Of a stretch of 64,000 nt of DNA, positions 57,584 through 64,000 are shown in pieces; the stretch's first letter is position 1, and the number at the start of each line of letters is the position of its first letter. The translations under genes and the position numbers were made by a program. The notes under the pieces were generated by a model. It was not told where the DNA came from. It made no database searches and worked only from the letters and a program-made list of their open reading frames with translations. This DNA is from Takashimella koratensis (Eukaryota; Basidiomycota; Tremellomycetes; Trichosporonales; Tetragoniomycetaceae): the NCBI GenBank assembly GCA_003116875.1, contig BCKT01000001.1, forward strand, positions 1,979,486 through 2,043,485, in the 5' to 3' direction.

Positions 57584-58356
57584 ATGACAGACTCTGCCCA
57601 AAGCCAACGAATGTTGATATGGTCCATGGGGACTGTACCCGGAACGGTCGCTGTCAAAACATACAAGGAGAACATGTTTGTCTACAATCATATTGGCAGT
57701 CTGGCGTCCTTGGGAACCGCCCAGGTCTTCCCGTACCTCTTCTCTTGCAATCCCCAGGACCTCTGGAACAACGACACCGCGAAGTCTCTGATCTCAACAC
57801 GGCTCCAACAGCTCACTGGAGAATCATGGGATGGCAACGATGTTGGTTACCATCGCGTGACCGACTTGCAAAAGATTTGGAACATGTCGCACCCGGATTG
57901 GCTTTTCCCAACTGCTTTAAATCAGACATCTGAATCGAAAGACAAGCCGTGGCCATATAACTTCTGTGAGTGGTGCAAAGTATTTTAGCAGCCAGAACGT
58001 GAACGGGGAGCAACCACTGTACAGTATATGCTGATCTGCGTTTCCCTCATCGACCTTTTTTGACCTCACGCGGTCCCAAAGTGCAAGAAACTTCCTGGGA
58101 CGAGTCGGAGGATACCGCGATGGGATTCTGGCTTACATTACTTGCAAACTCATACGCTAAAGATGTTTCCGGAGACCCATTGTTACAGGATCCCGATACG
58201 AGGCTCTCGAAGGATTACATGGAGCTTTATCGTGATATCTGTGAGACACTGCGTAGCGGGAGCGCCGAGGACAAAGCCGTGACAAGGACGACCACGCGAT
58301 ATCTGAATCCATCTTTCGAAGGGCTCGAACTGCAGCCCGTTGGATCGGCCGAGTAA
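57584..58356 (+). CDS. Family 2 protein, member 2 (unknown function)
   Basis: Exons 57584-57965 and 58025-58356, 237 residues; the 59-nt intron is phase 1. Blocks: QRMLIWSM; TVAVKTYKENM; FPYLFSCNPQDL; AKSLISTRLQQL; YHRVTDLQKIW; WLFPTALNQ; then after the intron DPLLQDPDTRLSKDYMELYR and SAEDKAVTRTTTRYLNP. The opening I-W-S followed by a TVAV strand recalls the family 1 pattern. No leader or membrane span; likely cytosolic. The ATG at 57584 begins just before the first shared block, as in members 3 and 4. Function unknown. Confidence 0.8.
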
Positions 58357-58763
58357 GGAGAGGAGCAGAGCGACTAGGCAGGAGAGGAGGAAAGCTGTAA
58401 AAGGGGAAAGAGGTGGTAAACGAGATCGCATGAACTATTTACACAATACTAAGCGCCTACATCCCTTGTGACAACCACCTCGCTTGACCAGTGTCCTACA
58501 CTGCCAAGTGAGATCTAAGCGAGGTAGTGCAGATTCGATATGAAGCACGAGACCAAGTTGTCCTTCCTTTTTGCGTTTCCCCTAATGAGTCTGCTCCGTC
58601 AATGGTGGAATTGAAACTCAGAGATGTGGCCTGGACTTTTCTTGAAGGCTGTGTTTTTTCTGTTTGCCGCTCCCCAACCCTTTGCCCATTCACCACAAGT
58701 CCATTCCCCAAACAACCAAACTCAACACATACATACACTGATTCACATTTAATCATCCCAACC
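58357..58763. other. Spacer between family 2 members 2 and 3
   Basis: About 400 bp without a gene. The last 80 bp before the next ATG are C/A-rich, ending in acatacatacac. Confidence 0.4.
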
Positions 58764-59654
58764 ATGGCCGACACCGACACCAGCATTCTCCACCACCGCA
58801 TGATCGTCTGGTCCAGAACCTCGAGAGACTACAGGGCGATGAGAGAGGGCAACAGTGCAGGGACGCCGAAGGCAGATGTCGAAGCAGGCTCGTCGCGGTC
58901 GGAGGTGACCACGGGGAAGGAGGAACGCCCTGCGGAGTGTTCGATGGGAGCAGGTGACCATTTGGGATACGTGGAATATCAGGAGAAAACGCTTATCATT
59001 GCGGTCGTGGTACACGTTGACGACCCGTCAGGAGACGACAAGGTCCCATCTGATCGCTTCAAAGCCTTTCCCTGCCTCTACTCGTGCAACCCCTCCGACC
59101 TCCGGAACGCGACCACTGTACGCTCCTTCCTCAACCGACGACTACGCCAGCCCGACACGGCGGATTCTTGGGTCGAGGAGAACACAACCGTCCATCCAGT
59201 GCTTTGGCTCGAGGACGTCTGGCAGATTGTTTCGGGCTTGCCATTTCCAGAAACGCTTGATCAGATGACCTCGAGAGCTTCAGGAATCTCTATGCCCTTC
59301 AGCGTCTGTGAGTTTATGAGCTCTTTCTTAAAGTATACACCTTATTAGGATGTCAGGGTGCTAAAGAGTAGCAAATGTTGATGTTGTGCCAACCCCTTAG
59401 ATACGCCCCACATTCCATACGACCCTGACGGTCTCTCCGAGCACCTCGGTGATCAGATCAACTACTTCACCCTGGTGACCGACGACCACCCAGACCAAGG
59501 GGACCCAGAGAATGTATATGCCAGGCGTTGTATAAACCTCTATGGTCGTTTCCGAGAAACGTTGGCACGCGGTGATGTTGACGAACAGATGCTTGTGTTC
59601 GTGAATACACAGTACCTGGGAGTACAGTGGCCCAATGCTTCGGACCTCGATTGA
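58764..59654 (+). CDS. Family 2 protein, member 3 (unknown function)
   Basis: Exons 58764-59307 and 59401-59654, 265 residues; 93-nt phase-1 intron at the same place as in member 2. Blocks: HHRMIVWSR; TLIIAVVVHVD; FPCLYSCNPSDL; TVRSFLNRRLRQ; VHPVLWLEDVWQI; LPFPETLDQM; then INLYGRFRETLARGD and NTQYLGVQWPNASDLD. Relative to member 2 it has an insertion of about 45 acidic and Ser-rich residues after the I-W block (SAGTPKADVEAGSSRSEVTT). Leaderless. The pattern of conserved hydrophobic blocks with variable loops indicates fast divergence. Function unknown. Confidence 0.82.
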
Positions 59655-60181
59655 GATAGAGTAACGTCTACTGTACTGCGGTATCATTCGTAGTCCGGTG
59701 ATGTCACCCGTAGATGGAACACTGTATCGAGCGTCTGTACCAGACAACAAAAGCATTGAGTCAATGCATCACATCCATGCAGACAGCGCACGCAGCTAGA
59801 GGATATTACGACAACGATCCCTCGACTTCAAACGCTTGAAAACTTTCACGTCTGAAAACTTGAATCCTTTCAAGCTTCTAGATACTTGAAGATGCTGGTC
59901 CTCCTTTGGTGTTACCTCCAATGAGCATACTCATGAGCCGCACATCGACGTTGACGAAAAGCCCAGGTCTTTGCGCTTCAAGCTGACCTCTCCTTTTACT
60001 GTTTTCTCTTTTCACTTGAAATAGTGAGCTAAAGGGGACAAAGGTGGGCTGTACAGCCCAGTCTAATAAAGCCTTGCTTTCCAAAGCTGAACTTTTCCTG
60101 CTATCCTATTCCTGCAAGATTTGTCATTTTGCAACCGTACCATACCTTCGTCCGCATCCAATAACTTTGCCCGAGCCAATC
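59655..60181. other. Spacer between family 2 members 3 and 4
   Basis: No gene is seen in this spacer of about 530 bp. Short words recur around 59825-59890 (cttgaaaactttca, cttgaatcctttca, cttctagatacttg), a degenerate A/T-rich repeat. Confidence 0.45.
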
Positions 60182-60889
60182 ATGGATGGAATGCCGCTCG
60201 GCTATACCCCCAAGAGCATGGTCATCTGGGCGCCGACTTCGGTGACGAATACATTTGCTGTCGTTGCGTACGACGAGATGGTGTATTCAAATACAGGACA
60301 TCCGACAGGCCGCTCCATGACTCGGCCGTTCCTCCTCTCATGCGCCTCTGATGCAGTCGTTGACGCAGATTACATACGTTCTCTGCTCTCGAAGCGATTC
60401 ACAGATTCTCAAGAACAGTTCCTCTTTAGAGACGACACCACGTTCCATCAAGTTACCAGCCTCGGCTTGATCTGGGAGGCATGGACTGCGGAACGATTCC
60501 CAGACGTTACAAACCAGCAAGCTCGAGCCCGACAAATGCGATGGCCATCCAGACTTGGTAAGTCAGACGCATCAACTCTTCTGTTAGTCGGAGAAACCAT
60601 ATACTGATCGCCTTTGGCATTTATCGCTGCAAGACCAATCGACTCAAATCGCTCTGGACCCCGAGAGTCTCTCAGCTGAGATCAATTCAGAGGTAGACTC
60701 GCTCGCTAAGGACATTGCCGATGACCCCGAAGAGGAGGATCCCGATACAGGGATTACAAGCAATGGATCGAGATCTACCAGCACCTCCAAAAGATGTTGG
60801 AAAAGGGCACGAATGAGGAGAGGGAGATTGCATGGACAACAGCAAAGTATCTCGATGTGAATTGGCCAAACGTGAACACAGTTGATTGA
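60182..60889 (+). pseudogene. Family 2 member 4, frameshifted near its 3' end
   Basis: Exon 1 (60182-60557) is intact: KSMVIWAP, TFAVVAYDEM, RPFLLSCASDAV, IRSLLSKRF, FHQVTSLGLIWEAW, RFPDVTNQ. Intron 60558-60633 keeps the family's phase 1. Exon 2 opens in the right frame (TQIALDPESLSAEI) to EEDPDT near 60747, where one base seems to be missing. The conserved ending (RDYKQWIEIYQHLQKMLEKG, then AKYLDVNWPN) continues in another frame to a stop at 60887-60889. Unshifted, translation ends at 60858-60860 with about 37 unrelated basic residues. No GT..AG pair restores the frame. A recent pseudogene, a protein with a new tail, or a sequence error are all possible. Confidence 0.68.
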
Positions 60890-61167
60890 GATAGAGAATG
60901 CGGACTGAAAAGGGGTGAAAGAAGGTATTTGGTAAAGGGTTCTTAGTCGTACAAGGATTGTATCGTGATCATGCACAAGGACACCTTGTCACGGTCCTCA
61001 ACGCATGGAGAAACGTTCATCACAGACATCTATACACATGTTATCTGACATAGCAGAGAAGCGAGACGAGACAATTTGACGTCGCAAAGCCAATCCGGAT
61101 CTCCCACACGTCGTAGGATAGCTCTTTCTTCTTTCCGCACACAATCTCCCTACATTGTTTCCCACCT
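60890..61167. other. 3' intergenic region between convergent family 2 member 4 and phosphoketolase
   Basis: About 280 bp between the end of the family 2 array and the stop codon of the phosphoketolase gene. No gene is seen. Confidence 0.45.
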
Positions 61168-64000
61168 TTAAGCAGAGCCCTCCTCAAGCTCCGGGATCTG
61201 GTTGCACCACTCCGGATCCTCCCCATGCTCCTCAATATACTTCTCATGCTTCCTCAACTGATGCTTCCACCAACTTGCCAACTCGTGCGCGTTCACTCCG
61301 GCCGGATGGTTTGGCTGATCCTTGGTAACTCTATGAATCGCGATATCCGCAATCGTGAACCTTGACGCATCGTTGACTCTCAACATGGACCAAGGGGTCG
61401 TCGTTGTCCCTTGCTCTACATAACCAAGGATATCGAACCTCGATCGACCAACGTGGCTGTGTCGGTCGAAGAGGAGACCGCTGATATCCTTGGGATAGCC
61501 GTGGAAGTTGACAATCACGGGCTTGTCGGCGGTGAAGAGGCTTTCAAAGGCTTCCTCGCTGAGCGCGTGCGGGTGTTGGCCTGAAGCACCGAGGATGAGG
61601 AGGTCGGTGACGTTGACGACACGAACCTTGATGCCGGCGTTACGAAGGAGAGAGGCAGCGGCGATGACTTCGAAAGTGACTTCGACACCACAGCCGACGA
61701 GGACAACGTCCGGGTCGACACCTTCGTTGGAGGAAAACTTCTTCCAGACGGAAGCGCCGGCAACGCAATGCTTCTCGGCTTCCTCTACGGAAAGCCAGCC
61801 CTGGGTCGGGTTCTTGGAGCCGACAATCAGGTTGATCGCTGTTGATGGTCAGCATTGCTTTTAGGACTATTCTAAAAAGCAACGTACTGTTCTTGGATCG
61901 GAGGCAGTGGTCAATCGTGCTAATGCTGGTGTTGGCATCAGGCGGGAGGTAGATGCGAGCCATGTGGCGAGGAAGAGAGATGAACGATCCGATCAACTGG
62001 ATTATGGGTCAGCTGCACTGCGAGTTTTTCGGTCTTCAGCTGACTCACCCCAGGGTTCTGGTGAGAGTACCCGTTGTGTTCCTGGCGCCACAAGGTACTA
62101 CCAAATCAGCTTCTGTGATCTTTCATCAACTCACCTAGTCTCAATGTAGGTTAACCCAGCAATATCGCCTCGCCATTTGGTCTCGAGCGCCATCTTCACA
62201 AACTTGGCGTATTGCTGCGGATATCAGCTTGGGTCTGAATTTCTCTGTTGGCCAAAACTAACCTCGATCATAGTCGTCACAATGCCGAGGAAGCTGAGGG
62301 TGTAAGCTTCGGCTATCATGCAGAATATAATCTTAGCCGAGCTTACCTTTCGTATGAGGGGAAGAGAGCGTGACGGCCCGTCAAGGTGTATCCCTGCATC
62401 CATCCCTGGAGTGTGTGCTCTGAGAGCATCTCGATAACCCGTCCACCATCGTGAGCAGTCTGAGAAATCGACCCATATCCATTAGCTCCTACACATCGAT
62501 AGACATTATAGCTGCAGATAACATACCTCCGGGTCCCACTGGAAGTTGCGGTGGGTGATCTTGAGGGGGTCGTCGAGCTTGTTGGAAGTGATCTCGTCCG
62601 GCGAGAAGATCCGGAAAGACTTGGGGTTGAGTTCGACAACCTTGGTCAAGTACGTCCCGACTCTGCATTGTGTAAGCTGTCTCACTCGAACGCCAGAGCT
62701 GGTTGAAGCTTACGCTTTCATGTTGGAGATGACCTCCTCCTTGTCGTGCGCAAAGTCCTTCCAGTCAGGAGCGATCAGCTCCGTGAACGCATCGTACGAA
62801 GCCTATACGAAACATTAGCTTCTGTCACACTCATATAGGGAGCTGGAGCTGGGACATACCTTGACCTGGCCCATACGAAGGTTGATGTTCTCAGGGATGA
62901 TGCGAAGCGCCGAAGCGTCGATGATACCCTCGGCAACGCGGCTGGGCACCTGAGTCTTGGATTGGGACGAGTCCACCTCGGTGTGGAAGAGCTCAGCGGG
63001 GTGGTACGATTCGAGCCACTTGACGAGGAGGTCGAACTCTTCGTTGCTTGCCAGAGCATCGGGCAAGGGAACTGCACCGAACATGGTTAGTAAATGAGAA
63101 CTCGGAAGCACTCAGATCAACTAACCCTGGTGAGCACGCCACGAGCCCTCGATAACGTTCCCGTTGAGCGACTTGGGACCCGTCCATCCCTTGGGCGTAC
63201 GAAGAATGATCATCGGCCACCTCGGCTTAGTGATGGGCTTCCCGGATCTCGCGGCGCCCTGGATCTTCTTGATCTCATCGTATGCCCAGTTAAGGGAGGC
63301 GGCCATATCGTAGTTGACAGCAATGTCGAGGTCATGGTTGACCGTACCGTCGGGGGTCTCGCCGTTGACACGACCGTATTCAACGATGCGGACTTGATAG
63401 CCGTAGCCTGTGTAGAGGCAGGCCAACTGAGGAGGGTCAACAGGAGCTCTAACCTTAGGATAGTGGTGAGCTCACCTCGAGGTCGTCCATGGTGCCAGGG
63501 ATGGTGCGCTCGCCGATCTAGAAGTAAGCAAGAGTCATCCAAAGTGGCCCACCTTGAAGCCGTTCACGTGGAGGACAGGGATGACCGCACCGCTCTCCTG
63601 AGGGTCGAGGTACTGTATGCTGTTCAGCTCTTGGCCTATCTCCTTTTGGGTGTGAGCTTACCTTGTGAGCGTGCCACGCGGTGGCAGTGGGACCGGTCTC
63701 GCTCTCGCCGTCACCGATGACAGCAACGGTAATCTGGTCAGGCTTGTCCATAACACTGTAGTCGCACGTCATCTCTCTGACCTCTGTGGACTAATCGTTG
63801 ATTCGACGTACCTTCCATAGGCGACCGCAAGGGCGTATCCGAGCTCACCACCCTCGTGGATCGCACCAGGGGTCTCAGCGTTAACGTGAGAGGGGAATCC
63901 ATTACCGGGGAACGAGAAGGCACGGATGAACGCCTCGAGGCCCTCACGAGACATCGGGTACTGCGGGTAGAACCGGGTGATCGATCCTTCCATGAACAAG
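61168..64000 (-). CDS. Phosphoketolase (xylulose-5-phosphate/fructose-6-phosphate), 5' end outside window
   Basis: Fourteen exons in the window, minus strand: 64000-63812, 63755-63662, 63612-63553, 63517-63476, 63426-63126, 63071-62860, 62802-62714, 62662-62527, 62459-62347, 62293-62263, 62214-62135, 62097-62049, 61996-61888, 61838-61168; about 725 residues, with perhaps 75-90 N-terminal residues beyond the edge. This thiamine-diphosphate enzyme splits xylulose-5-P (or fructose-6-P) with phosphate to acetyl-phosphate plus an aldose phosphate. Evidence: [32 protein letters not shown] (ThDP/metal site); [30 protein letters not shown] with active-site His-Asn; [36 protein letters not shown] near the end. 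Two introns are only 35 and 37 nt. It converges on the family 2 array. Confidence 0.95.

Noticed and set aside
60670..60750. An intron that could rescue family 2 member 4
   Set aside because: A GTAGAC..ACAG pair is present but joins in the wrong phase and deletes the acidic block shared with the paralogs.
1..64000. tRNA, rRNA or CRISPR features
   Set aside because: None was recognised by eye; no cloverleaf with a T-loop consensus and no spaced direct-repeat array was found, though a covariance-model scan would be the proper test.

Overview
This window looks like nuclear DNA of a fungus, most likely a basidiomycete yeast. Its genes carry many short introns (mostly 50-130 nt, a few only 35-39 nt) with GT..AG borders and CTGAC/CTAAC-type branch sites. 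The conserved proteins are typical fungal ones: NOP56, APC1, RNR1, a myosin regulatory light chain, a WW-MyTH4-RhoGAP protein and a phosphoketolase. A tremellomycete-like yeast is plausible, but nothing here fixes the species. All gene models are hand-spliced from the raw sequence; reading phase was checked across every junction given.

Layout: 0-2 kb, 3' part of a single-pass membrane protein gene (-). 3.1-7.3 kb, a 12-exon RhoGAP gene (-). 8.8-15.0 kb, three tandem HXXXD acyltransferase genes (+); the first has two frame breaks and looks like a pseudogene. 15.0-18.4 kb, a gene-poor stretch ending in an ACGCG-rich promoter for RNR1 (18.4-21.4 kb, +). 22.2-31.5 kb, seven tandem, intronless, divergent paralogs of an unrecognised protein family (family 1, all +). 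32.1-38.8 kb, APC1 (+). 38.9-53.5 kb, a compact housekeeping block: myosin regulatory light chain (-), cystathionine beta-synthase (+), GNL1-type permuted GTPase (-), OHCU decarboxylase (+), NOP56 (-), RNase Z (+), aldo-keto reductase (+). 54-60.9 kb, an orphan gene resembling family 1 and then four paralogs of a second unrecognised family (family 2, all +), the last frameshifted. 61.2-64 kb, most of a phosphoketolase gene (-) that runs off the right edge.

The housekeeping genes are unrelated in function (cell cycle, cytokinesis, ribosome biogenesis, tRNA processing, sulfur, purine and carbon metabolism) and alternate in strand with short gaps. The interesting part is the two same-strand arrays of small, fast-diverging, leaderless proteins on either side of the APC1-to-aldo-keto-reductase block. 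Members share scattered short motifs rather than overall identity. Several have a TATA box about 120-140 bp before the ATG, and upstream regions of family 1 share repeated segments. This is the best candidate here for an undescribed system; its function cannot be read from the sequence.
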